From contig CAWBXO010000002.1 of the NCBI GenBank assembly GCA_963792785.1, forward strand, positions 1-64,000: a DNA stretch of 64,000 nt, written 5' to 3'. Each line of letters begins with the position of its first letter. Position 1 is the first letter of the stretch. Below, piece after piece: positions 34,050-43,614 of the stretch. Under the pieces are notes generated by a model. That model was not told where the DNA came from. It saw only the letters and a list, made by a program, of their open reading frames with translations, and searched no databases. The stretch is from CAWIMX01 sp963792785. GTDB lineage: Bacteria > Acidobacteriota > Vicinamibacteria > Vicinamibacterales > CAVVIG01. The position numbers and the translations under genes are program-made.

Positions 34050-34494
34050 GCCGTTCCGCTACCGGTTCCGGGTCCGCTACGGCGAGTGCGACGCGCAGAA
34101 GGTCGTGTTCAACGCGCGGTACGGGGACTACGTGGACATCTCGGCCGTGGAGTTTCTGCGGGCGTGCGGCCTGCAGGATCTGATGATCACGGGCACGCTC
34201 GACTACCAGCTCGTGAAGCAGACGTTCGAGTGGAAGGCGTCAGCGCGGTTCGACCAGGTGCTCGAGGCCTCGGTCCGCGCGACACGGCTCGGCAACACGT
34301 CGTTCACGCTGGCGACCGAGTTCCGCATCGCCGGCGACGAGGCGCTCGTCGCGACCGCCGAGACGATCTACGTGTTGATGGACGCGCGGACGCTCGACAA
34401 GGTCGCCATCGACGCCGCCCTGCGGAAGGCCCTCGAGGAGGGCGCGGCCGGCGCGATGACGGATCACGCCGGGCCTTCACGGACCCGCGCGTAG
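34039..34494 (+). CDS. Acyl-CoA thioesterase (hotdog fold, 4HBT type)
   Basis: A 151-residue protein. The N-terminus YRFRVRYGECDAQKVVFNARYGDYVD carries the conserved tyrosine and aspartate pattern of the YbgC/4-hydroxybenzoyl-CoA thioesterase family (PF13279/PF03061), with catalytic-type Asp near residue 18. It would hydrolyse an acyl- or aryl-CoA in the cytoplasm. It overlaps the upstream membrane-protein gene and converges on the glycosyltransferase gene with two bases between stops. Confidence 0.85.
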   Translation: MPTEPFRYRFRVRYGECDAQKVVFNARYGDYVDISAVEFLRACGLQDLMITGTLDYQLVKQTFEWKASARFDQVLEASVRATRLGNTSFTLATEFRIAGDEALVATAETIYVLMDARTLDKVAIDAALRKALEEGAAGAMTDHAGPSRTRA

Positions 34495-34496
34495 CG

Positions 34497-36209
34497 CTAC
34501 CGATCGCGGTCCGTTCCCGGTTCGAGACCGTTCTGCTCGACCAGATCGATCCAGTGCAGCCAGGAGGGCGGCGGGTCGAGAGCGACGATTCCGAACTGGG
34601 GATTGCCGAACGGCGCGTGATTCGGGTGATTCACCTCCACGACTTCCCGGCCGAACGTCTTGATCGGCGTCCACGCGCTGGCCAGCTCGTTGAGCGCGTC
34701 GGCACGAAACTGTCCGCGGACGTACGGGTCGGCGCCCCAGTGAGGCACCAGGATCACCGCGGGCTTCGGCACGCTGGCCACCAGCTCGTCCACGGCCTCC
34801 GCGTCGGTCGCTCCCTGCAGATCGACGGTCATAATGTGGTGCCCGTGCGCTTCCAGGGGCCGGGCATCGAAATCCAGCTGCTCCGGGACGACAATCGTCC
34901 AGTCCCGCGGGACTTCCTCATCGAGCCACGGCACGGCGACGTTTCGTGAATCCGTGCGGTCCTGGAACACGTCGGCGACGTGGGGCCACGGGATCGCGAT
35001 CGCGACCAGCGCCAGGGCGCCGGCGACGCCGGCGACGCGCGTCCAGGGATTCGACGTCCGGCTCCAGGCCAGGACCCACCGGCACATGCTGATCACGCCG
35101 AGCGCCGCGAACAGACCCAGCATGGGGTGCACCGGAAGGACGTTTCGCGTGAAGTGCGTCCGTGCCTGCGCGAGGAGCAACAACAGGACCACCGGAGCCG
35201 ACACGACGATCGCCGTCCGCCGCAGATCCGCGCGGGCGGAGACCCCGATGCCGACAACGGCGAACGCGGCGGCCGGCCAGCCGAAGTCGGAGACGAAGTG
35301 GCGCAGGTGGAACGCGAGCTGTGGCCAGCCCGGCCGGCCATCGAATCCGGCGTGCCCGTTCGCGTAGTGATACCCCTCCGAGGCGATGCCGTCCAGGAAG
35401 TGAGGGATGTCGAGCACCGTGAACGGCGCGGCGATCAGGAACGCGGCCACGATCGACAGCACGGCGGCGATGCCGACGCGAAGGCGGCCGCCGGGCGCGA
35501 CGTAGCACCATGCCGCGATCAGCACGGGCACGATGGCCACCGCGAGCGTGTACTTGCTGGCGATCGCCAATCCCGCGAGCGCGCCCGGCAGGATCGCGGA
35601 GCTCATCATCGATGGACGTCGCGTGCCGGCGAGCGCGGCCGCCAAGGTCGCGGCCACGAGGCACGTGCCGACGATGTCGACGTTGAGGTACGCCCAGGCG
35701 TGATAGAAGAACAGCGGCGAGAAGAACACCATCGCCGGCGCCAGGAGGATCGCCGCGGGCTCGCGCCACGCGAGCCAGGCGCACAGCCCCGTCATCAAGA
35801 GGGCGATCGCCGAAATCACGGCGAACAGCTCGCGCGCCGTCTGGATCGGCAAGCGGGCGTTGTAGTACGGATAGCCGACGCTGCCGATGTCCTCGATGCC
35901 CGTGGCGTCCAGGTGCGTCGCGCCTTCGACGAAACCGACGGCCATGCCGGCCGCCGCGAGCTCCTTGGGCAGCGCCGGGTAGTTGAAGGTCGCCGGGTGC
36001 AGGGAGCCGGTCGTCAGGATCTGGCGTGCGGCTTCGGCAATCGCCGGCTCATCGACGTGCTGCGGGTACGGCAGCGTGCTCGCGATGGGCGTGAACTCGA
36101 GCTTCAGTCCCGCCAGGCACAGCACCACGAGCACGGCCGCGCACACAATCGCCCAGCGCCGCCGGGCTGGCGTGACGATCCCGATGGGCTGGAATGGGCC
36201 GGTCGCCAT
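34497..36209 (-). CDS. GT39-like membrane glycosyltransferase, copy 1
   Basis: A 570-residue protein with about 11 hydrophobic segments. After the first segment the periplasmic loop has the acidic HVDEP motif (near residue 52), where ArnT/PMT-type GT-C enzymes keep their catalytic Asp/Glu. YPALPKELAAAG and YPYYNARL follow. The soluble C-terminal domain (about 400-570) contains WTIVVPEQLDF and VPHWGADPY. It probably transfers a sugar from a polyprenyl-phosphate donor to a lipid or protein. The gene at 36287 is a clear paralogue with the same architecture. Confidence 0.75.
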   Translation of the reverse strand: MATGPFQPIGIVTPARRRWAIVCAAVLVVLCLAGLKLEFTPIASTLPYPQHVDEPAIAEAARQILTTGSLHPATFNYPALPKELAAAGMAVGFVEGATHLDATGIEDIGSVGYPYYNARLPIQTARELFAVISAIALLMTGLCAWLAWREPAAILLAPAMVFFSPLFFYHAWAYLNVDIVGTCLVAATLAAALAGTRRPSMMSSAILPGALAGLAIASKYTLAVAIVPVLIAAWCYVAPGGRLRVGIAAVLSIVAAFLIAAPFTVLDIPHFLDGIASEGYHYANGHAGFDGRPGWPQLAFHLRHFVSDFGWPAAAFAVVGIGVSARADLRRTAIVVSAPVVLLLLLAQARTHFTRNVLPVHPMLGLFAALGVISMCRWVLAWSRTSNPWTRVAGVAGALALVAIAIPWPHVADVFQDRTDSRNVAVPWLDEEVPRDWTIVVPEQLDFDARPLEAHGHHIMTVDLQGATDAEAVDELVASVPKPAVILVPHWGADPYVRGQFRADALNELASAWTPIKTFGREVVEVNHPNHAPFGNPQFGIVALDPPPSWLHWIDLVEQNGLEPGTDRDR

Positions 36210-36286
36210 TGAATGCCGCGCTGGGCGCCTACCAGCTTAGACGCCTTCGGTGACGAACGCTATGAGCGGCGGATCGTTCGCGCGCG

Positions 36287-37975
36287 CTAGCGTGCAACCT
36301 CAGGGCGATCGGCGAGCTTCTGCCACTGCAGCCACGCCATCGGCACGCCGAGTGGCCCCACCGAGAACTCGGGATTGCCGGTCGGCGCGTGATTCGGGTG
36401 GTTGAAGATGATGGGCTCGCTGCCGAAGGTCCGGATCGGCGACCAACGGGCCGTGAGCGCGTTCAGCATGGGGACGTGTACGCCGCCGAAGACATGCGGA
36501 TCGGCGCCCCAGTGCGGGTACAGGATGACCGCCGGCATCGGCACCGGCGCCATCAGCCGATCGACCGCCTCTTCGGTGGTGGCGCCCAGCAAATCCACTT
36601 GCATGACGCGATGCCCGTTGGCCTCAAGGGGTCTTGTGTCGAAGTCCAGCTGCTTGGTGACCACGATCGTCCACTGGTTCGGGACCTCCGCGTCGAGCCA
36701 GGCGGTCGCGATGTTGCGTGAGTCGGTCCGAAGCCGGAACATGTCCACGACGTGCGGCCAGGGAAAGGCCAGCGCCACCAGCACCGCCGCCGCCAGGACC
36801 GCCGCGGCACGCCAGCGGACGTCCGGCGCCCGCCGGCGGAGGACCCACCGGCATGCGGCGACGAGGCCGAGCGCCGCGAACAGGCCGACGATCGGATGAA
36901 GCGCGAGCACGTTGCGGGTGTAATGCGTTTGCTGCGGCATGAGCAGCAACAGCAGGCCCACCGGCACCGACAGGAGGACCGCTGTCCGGCGCCAGTCAGC
37001 CCGCGCCGAGACAGCGACGCCCAGCACGGCCAGCGACACGCCCGCCACGCCGAAGTCGGAGACGAGGTGCCCCAGGTGGAACGTGAGCTGGGACCAGCCC
37101 GCCGGGCTCGTGTAGCCGGCCTGGCCGCTGGCGTACCAATGGCCCTCGTACGCGACGCCGTTCAGGAAGTGCGGCAGATCGATCAGCGAATACGGGGCAC
37201 CCATCAGAAACGCCGCGACCATCGAGACGCAAGCCAGGACAGCGGCGCTCACCCGGCGTCCGTGAGCGACGTACAACCAGACGCCCAGCAGGACCGGCAC
37301 GATGGCGATCGCCATCGTGTACTTGCTGGCGACGGCCAGCCCCGCCAGCGCGCCCGGCAGAATCGCGCAGCGCCATAGCGACGGACGGCGGCCGCCGTCC
37401 AACACGGCCGCCACGGTCGCGATGACGAACATCGTGTCCACAATGTCGACGTTGAGATAGTTCCAGGAGTGATAGAAGAAGAGCGGCGACACCAGCACCA
37501 GCGCCGGCGCCAGCAGAATCACGAGCGGCTCGCCCCAGGCGAGCCAGGCACACCAGGCCGTGATCAGCAGCGCCGCCGCCGCGGTGAGCGCGAAGGCCTG
37601 GCGCGCGCCCTCCATCGGCGCGGGCCAGTTGTAGTACGGATAGCCGACGTTGCCGATCCGGTCGACGCTCGTGACGTTGAAGTGCGTGGATCCCCTCAGG
37701 AACCCGAACGCCATGCCGGCGGCGGCCAGATACTTCGGCAGCGCCGGGTAGCCGAACGTCACCGGATGCAGCGACCCGGTCGTCAGCATGTGGTGCGCGG
37801 CGTCCGCGATGGTCGGCTCGTCCACCTGCCTCGGATACGGCAGTGTGCTGGAAATCTGGGCGAAGTCGAGCTTCAGGCCGCCGAGGCACAGGACGACCGT
37901 CAGCACCGCGCAGATGAACGCCGCGCGACGACGCCCTGACGGATCCGCCTGTCCGGCCTGGTCGACTACCCGCAC
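36287..37975 (-). CDS. GT39-like membrane glycosyltransferase, copy 2
   Basis: A 562-residue paralogue of the preceding gene, matching it block by block (RQVDEPTIADAA, YPALPKYLAAAGMAFGF, FYHSWNYLNVDIVD, YPHWGADPHVF). GTG 37975 is chosen: it follows a GAGAGG site and lies 18 bases after the stop of the hydrolase gene. The frame is open much further upstream, but only as a shadow of the hydrolase and esterase genes. It forms an operon with the exported hydrolase. Confidence 0.75.
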   Translation of the reverse strand: MRVVDQAGQADPSGRRRAAFICAVLTVVLCLGGLKLDFAQISSTLPYPRQVDEPTIADAAHHMLTTGSLHPVTFGYPALPKYLAAAGMAFGFLRGSTHFNVTSVDRIGNVGYPYYNWPAPMEGARQAFALTAAAALLITAWCAWLAWGEPLVILLAPALVLVSPLFFYHSWNYLNVDIVDTMFVIATVAAVLDGGRRPSLWRCAILPGALAGLAVASKYTMAIAIVPVLLGVWLYVAHGRRVSAAVLACVSMVAAFLMGAPYSLIDLPHFLNGVAYEGHWYASGQAGYTSPAGWSQLTFHLGHLVSDFGVAGVSLAVLGVAVSARADWRRTAVLLSVPVGLLLLLMPQQTHYTRNVLALHPIVGLFAALGLVAACRWVLRRRAPDVRWRAAAVLAAAVLVALAFPWPHVVDMFRLRTDSRNIATAWLDAEVPNQWTIVVTKQLDFDTRPLEANGHRVMQVDLLGATTEEAVDRLMAPVPMPAVILYPHWGADPHVFGGVHVPMLNALTARWSPIRTFGSEPIIFNHPNHAPTGNPEFSVGPLGVPMAWLQWQKLADRPEVAR

Positions 37976-37992
37976 CGTCGAAGCCTCTCGGA

Positions 37993-39027
37993 TCAGACGC
38001 CTTCCTCCAGGAACGCCACCAGCGGCGGAATCGTCCGCTCGGGCGACTCGATGTGCGCGACGTGGCCGAGGCCGGGCAGGAGCAGCAGCTTCGCGCCGCC
38101 GGGAATCGTCTCCGAGATGTACTTCATCCGCTCCTGGAAGACCGACGAGGGACCGGCGAGCCGATCCTCGGCGCCGCCGAACACCATCGTCGGCGCCGTG
38201 ATGTGCGCCCAGTCGTAGACGACCGGGTCGGCGTAGTTGACGTTGCCGATGAGCGCCTGGACCATGGCGAGGCGGGGCCAGTCGGCGCCGAGCGTCCAGC
38301 CGTAGCGGATGCGCGCGTAGCTCTCGAAGGTGTCGTTCCACTCGTTCGGGTCGTGCGCGACGTAGCGCATGAGGCTCGCGCGGATCGACTGATACGTCGA
38401 GTCGAGGTTCCGCTTGTACGCCTCGTCGATGCTGCCCGCGGGCCGGCCGTTGAACCGGCCGTCGGTCAGGCCGATCGGGTTGTAGAGCACGAGGCGCTCG
38501 GTCATGTCCGGGTACTGCGTGGCGAAGCGCGCGGCGAGCATGCCGCCCATCGAGTGGCCGACGACCATGATCTTCTCGATGTGCAGGCTCTCGAGCATGT
38601 CGTGGGTGTAGCGCGCGAAGTCGTTGAAGCTGTACGGAATGATCGGCTTCGATGAGCGGCCGTAGCCCATCTGATCCGGGACGATCACGCGGAAGCCTTT
38701 CTTGCTGAGCGCGTCGGCGATGCTCCCGAAGTAGAAGCCGGCGAAGTTGTTGCCGTGCAGCAACATCACCACGTGGCCGTTCGGCGTGCCCTGCGGCGCG
38801 ACGTCCATATACGCCATCCGCACGTCCTGGCCGTACGTCGTCAGGTCGAAATACGAACTCGGATACGGATAGGGGCACTCCTCGCAGGTGATGCTGATCG
38901 GCTTTACGCCGGCCGGGGTCGGCACGGCGGCCGCGCCGCCGCGGCCCTGGGCCGAGGCGAGGGCCGGCACGAGGGCGGCCCAAAATAGTGTGCAAAACAG
39001 AGCGGCGGTCCTGGTCACCTTTTCCAT
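37993..39027 (-). CDS. Exported alpha/beta hydrolase
   Basis: A 344-residue enzyme with a signal peptide (1-27, ending SAQG). The alpha/beta-hydrolase core has the oxyanion segment LLHGNNFAGFYF, the nucleophile elbow GHSMGG (Ser near residue 170) and the C-terminal HVAHIESPE histidine. Two cysteines (CEECPYPYP) lie near the mature N-terminus. Substrates are unknown. A TAAACT box eight bases before the ATG suggests a leaderless start. It is divergent from the esterase cluster at 39140. Confidence 0.84.
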   Translation of the reverse strand: MEKVTRTAALFCTLFWAALVPALASAQGRGGAAAVPTPAGVKPISITCEECPYPYPSSYFDLTTYGQDVRMAYMDVAPQGTPNGHVVMLLHGNNFAGFYFGSIADALSKKGFRVIVPDQMGYGRSSKPIIPYSFNDFARYTHDMLESLHIEKIMVVGHSMGGMLAARFATQYPDMTERLVLYNPIGLTDGRFNGRPAGSIDEAYKRNLDSTYQSIRASLMRYVAHDPNEWNDTFESYARIRYGWTLGADWPRLAMVQALIGNVNYADPVVYDWAHITAPTMVFGGAEDRLAGPSSVFQERMKYISETIPGGAKLLLLPGLGHVAHIESPERTIPPLVAFLEEGV

Positions 39028-39035
39028 GGGGGTGC

Positions 39036-39041
39036 AGTTTA
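39036..39041 (-). promoter_or_regulatory. -10-like TAAACT before the hydrolase start
   Basis: On the minus strand TAAACT ends eight bases before ATG 39027, fitting the leaderless pattern. Confidence 0.3.
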
Positions 39042-39139
39042 CCGCACCGACCCAGGGCCACGGCCAGCCTCCTTGGCGTTACGATAGCCGCCGGCGAGCG
39101 CCCGCACGTGGCCCGGACGGCATCACAGGGGAGGACGAG

Positions 39140-40780
39140 TTGAAGCCGAATCGTCGCGAATTCCTGAGGCAGGCGGCATGGATCGCGGCGGCCGCTCGGT
39201 CGTACTCGCTGCTCCACGGAGGCGGGGCCGGGATGCTCCACGCCGCGCAGGACACCGTCGACACTCGCGCGTTTGTGACGGGGGACACGGCGTTCGGGCG
39301 CATCCGCGGCGTCGACATCCGCGGCATCAAGGTGTTCAAGGGCGTGCCCTACGGCGCATCGACGGCGGGCGCCCACCGCTTTCGACCCGCGGTCGACCCG
39401 CCAGCCTGGACCGGCATCCGAGACGCCCTCCAGTACGGACCGAGCACGCCCCAGACCGATCCGGCCGCCCGCGCCGCAACCGGTGGGCCCGGAGAGTCGG
39501 AAGACTGCCTGGTGCTCAACATCTGGACGCCCGGCCTCGCTGACGGCCGCCGGCGTCCCGTGATGTTCTGGTGCCACGGCGGCGGATTCCGCAGCGGCTC
39601 GGCGTCTTCGCGGCTGTACGACGGCGAGCACCTCGCCCGGCGCGGCGACATCGTCGTCGTCAGTATCAACCATCGGCTGAACGTGCTCGGGTTCGCGCAC
39701 CTCGACGACGTGGCCGGTCCCTCATTCGCCGGGTCCGGCACCGCGGGCATGACCGACATCGTGCACGCGCTCGAGTGGGTGCGCGTCAACATCGAGCGCT
39801 TTGGCGGCGACCCGGGCAACGTGACGGTGTTCGGCCAGTCGGGCGGCGGGCGTAAGGTCGGCACGCTGCTGGCGATGCCGGCGGCCAAGGGGCTGTTCCA
39901 TCGCGCCATCGACGAGAGCGGGCCGACGATCACACTGGTGGAACGGGAGCAGGCGAACCGCATGACGGCCCGGCTGCTCGCCGAGCTCGGGATCGACAAG
40001 GCGCGTGCGCGCACGCTGCAGGATGTGCCGATCGACCGGCTGATGGCCGCGTACTTCACCGTCAGCCAGGGGATGGATCGCGAGCAGCTCACCAGCGGAT
40101 TCGCGCCGGTGGTCGACGGCCGTGTGATCCCCCAGCACCCGTTTCATCCCGCCGCGTCCGCCATCTCCGCGGACGTCCCGCTCATCGTCGGCGCCAATCG
40201 CACGGAGATGACCTTCCAATTGCGCGACGATGCGGCCGCGTTCGCGCTGGACGATGCGGGCATGCGGGCGCGCGTGCGGGAGTTTCTCGGCGAGCGATCG
40301 CAGGGCCTGATCGACGTGTATCGCCAGGCCACGCCCGGCGCGTCGCCGTCCGACATCTTCTTCCTGATGATCAGCGACTTCAACTACGGCGCGCCGATCA
40401 TGACGATCGCCGAACGGCGCGCGGCGCTCGGGCGCGGACCCGTGTTCGCGTATTACTTCCGCTGGGTGACACCGGTGGACGGCGGCCGGATGCGCACGCC
40501 GCACGCGCTGGAGATCCCGTTCGTCTTCGACAACATCACGGTCGCCCCGGCCAGCACCGGCGGCGGCGCCGAGGCGATCGCGCTCGCCGACAGGATGAGC
40601 GACGCCTGGATCCAGTTCGCGCGCACCGGGAATCCGAGCGTCGCCAAGCTTCCGCCCTGGCCCACCTTCGACGCCTCGGAGCGCCTGACGATGGTGTTCG
40701 ACAACGCCAGCCGCGTCGAGCGCGACCCGATCGGGCCGCCGCGCCGCGCCATGCAGCAGGCCATGGGGCTGGCGTCATGA
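39140..40780 (+). CDS. Exported type-B carboxylesterase
   Basis: A 546-residue carboxylesterase (PF00135). The N-terminus NRREFLRQAAW is a twin-arginine signal. The mature enzyme shows the oxyanion WCHGGGFRSGSA, the SEDCLVLNIWTPG block, the nucleophile FGQSGGG with Ser 234 (QSGG rather than the usual ESAGG), and the late HALEIPFVF histidine. TTG 39140 follows GGGGAGGA, the best start available. It is coupled by an ATGA overlap to the MmgE/PrpD gene, heading a cluster of exported degradative enzymes. Confidence 0.87.
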   Translation: MKPNRREFLRQAAWIAAAARSYSLLHGGGAGMLHAAQDTVDTRAFVTGDTAFGRIRGVDIRGIKVFKGVPYGASTAGAHRFRPAVDPPAWTGIRDALQYGPSTPQTDPAARAATGGPGESEDCLVLNIWTPGLADGRRRPVMFWCHGGGFRSGSASSRLYDGEHLARRGDIVVVSINHRLNVLGFAHLDDVAGPSFAGSGTAGMTDIVHALEWVRVNIERFGGDPGNVTVFGQSGGGRKVGTLLAMPAAKGLFHRAIDESGPTITLVEREQANRMTARLLAELGIDKARARTLQDVPIDRLMAAYFTVSQGMDREQLTSGFAPVVDGRVIPQHPFHPAASAISADVPLIVGANRTEMTFQLRDDAAAFALDDAGMRARVREFLGERSQGLIDVYRQATPGASPSDIFFLMISDFNYGAPIMTIAERRAALGRGPVFAYYFRWVTPVDGGRMRTPHALEIPFVFDNITVAPASTGGGAEAIALADRMSDAWIQFARTGNPSVAKLPPWPTFDASERLTMVFDNASRVERDPIGPPRRAMQQAMGLAS

Positions 40781-42303
40781 AGAGCGGCGAGCACGACCGT
40801 CGCGCGATCGATAGGCGTTCGCTGCTGAAGGAGGGCGCGGTGGCCGCCCTCGTCGCCGCCTTTCCCGGCGGGGTGGCGGCACAGTCGCCATCGTCCGCGC
40901 CCGCGACAGGGCCCCGGCCCCCGGCCGCTCAACGCGGCGAGCCGCCCTTGACCGCACCGCTCAGCCGCTACATCGCGGAAAGCGCGTCCGCCTCGCTTCC
41001 CGACGAAATCCGGGAGCTCGGAAAGCGGCACATCCTGGACACGATGGCGTCGATCGTCGCGTGCCGAAATCTCCAGCCCGCGGTCGTCGCGCGGCGGTAC
41101 GCCGCGACCATGAGCGGCGGGGGCTCGACGCCCATCCTGGCGACGCGAGAGACGGCCTCGCTTGTCGACGCGGTGTTCGCGAGCGCCGTGACCGGGCATG
41201 CGGCGGAGATCAACGACTTCTGCCCTTCGGCCTATACGCAGCCTGGGCCGCCGGTGCTCAGCACGGCGTTGCTCCTCGGCGCGTCGCGGCGGGCCACCGG
41301 CGCCTCCCTTCTCAACGCGGTGGTCACCGGCTACGAGTTGTCGTGCCGCGTGCCGAAAGCGCTCGGCATCAGCAATCTACGAGACGATATCGGCCTCGCG
41401 ACGCACAGCGTCGGACCAACGTTCGGCGCGGCGGCAGCCGCGGCATCGATTCTGCGGATGCCGGAGGCGCGCGTGCCGCACTTGCTCAGCTATTGCGCGC
41501 AGCAGGCGTCCGGATCGTGGCAATGGCTCCTCGACGTCGATCACATCGAGAAGGCGTTCGTGTTCGCCGGCATGCCCGCCCGCAACGGCCTGCAGGCGGC
41601 GCTGCTCGTGGAGGCCGGCTTCACCGGCGTGCCGGACTGCCTGGACGTTCCGGGCGGGTGGATGATGTCCGGCATGTTCACGCATCCGGGATCCGACATC
41701 AACCGGGCGTACCTCGTCGAGGATCTCGGCCGCCGGTTCGAGCTGCCGCTCGTCGGCTACAAGCGCTATCCGACCGGCGGGCCGGCGCAGGCGGGCGTGG
41801 ACGGGATGCTGCGGCTCGCGGGGCGGATCGATCGCGGGCAGATCGATCGCGTGCGCATCGCGATGCCTGAGCGCGCCGACGCGTTCGCCAACGCGACCAT
41901 GCCGGCGCTGAACCTGCCGTACCTCAGCGCGATCATCATCCTCGACGGCCGCCTCGATTTCGACGCGGCGCACAACCAGGCGAGGATGGAGGGCGACCCT
42001 GCCGTGCGCGCGCTCATGGCGCGCACCGAGGTCGTGCACGATCCGTCGCAGGAGCGCGAGCCGCGCGTCGAATCGGCCCGCGTCACCGTGACCATGCGGG
42101 ACGGCAGCCATGACGAGGTGTTCGTGGAGGAGGTCCGCGGCTTTCCGAGCGATCCGATGAGCCGGGAGGACGTCGAAGAGAAGGCGCTGGAGCTGCTCAG
42201 CCCCCGGCTGGGCCAGGCGGCGGCGCGGCGGCTCGTCGAGCGGATCCGGACGCTCGAGACGGTCGCCGACGTCACCGAACTCGTGACGGCGCTCGCAACC
42301 TAG
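40777..42303 (+). CDS. MmgE/PrpD family protein with a twin-arginine leader
   Basis: A 508-residue protein. Residues 65-500 match MmgE/PrpD (PF03972): HILDTMASIVACR, VTGHAAEINDF, STALLLGASRRATG, GLATHSVGPTFGAAAAA, KRYPTGGPAQAGVDG. Members are 2-methylcitrate dehydratases, iminodisuccinate epimerases or related lyases. The N-terminal DRRSLLKEGAVAALVAAFPGG looks like a Tat signal and is followed by a Pro/Ala linker. This is unusual for a family regarded as cytosolic. Start ATG 40777 overlaps the esterase stop. Confidence 0.83.
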   Translation: MKSGEHDRRAIDRRSLLKEGAVAALVAAFPGGVAAQSPSSAPATGPRPPAAQRGEPPLTAPLSRYIAESASASLPDEIRELGKRHILDTMASIVACRNLQPAVVARRYAATMSGGGSTPILATRETASLVDAVFASAVTGHAAEINDFCPSAYTQPGPPVLSTALLLGASRRATGASLLNAVVTGYELSCRVPKALGISNLRDDIGLATHSVGPTFGAAAAAASILRMPEARVPHLLSYCAQQASGSWQWLLDVDHIEKAFVFAGMPARNGLQAALLVEAGFTGVPDCLDVPGGWMMSGMFTHPGSDINRAYLVEDLGRRFELPLVGYKRYPTGGPAQAGVDGMLRLAGRIDRGQIDRVRIAMPERADAFANATMPALNLPYLSAIIILDGRLDFDAAHNQARMEGDPAVRALMARTEVVHDPSQEREPRVESARVTVTMRDGSHDEVFVEEVRGFPSDPMSREDVEEKALELLSPRLGQAAARRLVERIRTLETVADVTELVTALAT

Positions 42304-42336
42304 ATCGCCCGAGAATCTCGCCAACGGAGGATCACC

Positions 42337-43614
42337 ATGTCAGGAACCACCAGACGGACGTTCCTCGGTCAGCTCGGCTCGGCCGCGATCGTGCCGGCGC
42401 TCGGGCAGGCCGCCTCGGCCATGCCGCAGCGCGGAGGGGCGGCGGCCCAGCCGCAGTACGACCTCCTGATCCAGGGCGGCCGGGTGATCGACCAGGCCCA
42501 GCGGCTGTCGGCCGTGCGTGACGTCGCGATCGCGGGCGGACGGATCGCCCGCGTCGACCAGAACATCCCGCCCGCGCAGGCCCGACAGGTCTACGACGCA
42601 CGCGGCAAAATCGTCACGCCAGGCCTGATCGACATGCACACGCACGTCTATCAGTACGCCATCCGCCTCAGCGTCGACTCCGACATCGTCGGCTTCCAGA
42701 ACGGCGTCACGACCGTCCTCGACTGCGGGTCGACGGGATCCGGGTCGTTCCTCGGCCTCCGCAACTACGTGATGGAGAGCGCGAAGACGCGTATCTACGC
42801 GCTCCTGAACATCTCGTCGATCGGCCTCATCGTGACGAACGAGATCTATCTCGATCCCGCGATGATCAACGCGCGGACGACGATTCAGACCATCGAGGCC
42901 AATCGCGATCGGCTGCTCGGCGTGAAGATCCGGATCAACGGCAAGCACAGCGATCTGGCGCACGACATCGAGGTGCTCAAGGCGGCACGCGAGGTGGCCG
43001 ACGCGACGGGCCTGCGCGTGATGATGCACTGGACGACCGAGCCGGACCTCCTGAACATGCTGAAGGCCGGCGACATCCTCACGCATCCGTACAACCCGCC
43101 GAACGAGAACCAGTCCAACCTCTTCGGCGGCGACGGCACGCAGGCCGACCTGGTGCTCCCGCAGATCACGGCGCTCAAGGATCGCGGCATCTTCACGGAC
43201 GGTCAGCTCGCGACGACGCATCACGCGTGGACGGTGTCGGAGAAGGCGGCGGAGCTGGGCTGGTGGCCCGATTCCATTTCGACCGACATCAGCCGCACGC
43301 CCGACGGCCAGCCGGCCAGCGTGCTCGTGCCGATGTCGGAGTTCCTGCACCTCGGCATGCCGCTCGAGCAGGTGATCGCCGGCGCCACGTCCACGCCGGC
43401 GCACATTCTGAATCCGCCCGAGAAGGTCGGCACGTTGGAGCCTGGCGTGACGGCCGACGTCGCCGTCCTCGAGCTCGAGCAGGGCAACTTCGAGTACAAC
43501 GACGGCGCGCGCCAGATGCGGACGCTGAAGCAGCGCTTCAACGCCGTGGCGACGATCAAGGGTGGCGTCTTCCTGAAAGGCGGGATCGCGCCCGCCGGCC
43601 GCGGCGGCCGATAA
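42337..43614 (+). CDS. Exported amidohydrolase/deacetylase-type metallohydrolase
   Basis: A 425-residue amidohydrolase-superfamily enzyme. The Tat-like N-terminus is TTRRTFLGQLGS. The barrel begins with IVTPGLIDMHTHV (the HxH metal motif near residue 101) and continues with VKIRINGKHSD (candidate carboxylated Lys), MMHWTT, and a late STDISRTPDG aspartate. It resembles the EF_0837/AHA_3915 subgroup that includes D-aminoacyl and acetyl-hydantoin-like hydrolases. GGAGG precedes the ATG. It lies 33 bases after the MmgE/PrpD gene and overlaps the DUF3500 gene by one base. Confidence 0.84.
   Translation: MSGTTRRTFLGQLGSAAIVPALGQAASAMPQRGGAAAQPQYDLLIQGGRVIDQAQRLSAVRDVAIAGGRIARVDQNIPPAQARQVYDARGKIVTPGLIDMHTHVYQYAIRLSVDSDIVGFQNGVTTVLDCGSTGSGSFLGLRNYVMESAKTRIYALLNISSIGLIVTNEIYLDPAMINARTTIQTIEANRDRLLGVKIRINGKHSDLAHDIEVLKAAREVADATGLRVMMHWTTEPDLLNMLKAGDILTHPYNPPNENQSNLFGGDGTQADLVLPQITALKDRGIFTDGQLATTHHAWTVSEKAAELGWWPDSISTDISRTPDGQPASVLVPMSEFLHLGMPLEQVIAGATSTPAHILNPPEKVGTLEPGVTADVAVLELEQGNFEYNDGARQMRTLKQRFNAVATIKGGVFLKGGIAPAGRGGR

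Noticed and set aside
36287..39700. 1,137-codon minus-strand frame upstream of the second glycosyltransferase
   Set aside because: The upstream part is an antisense or out-of-frame shadow of the hydrolase and esterase genes. The glycosyltransferase starts at GTG 37975.
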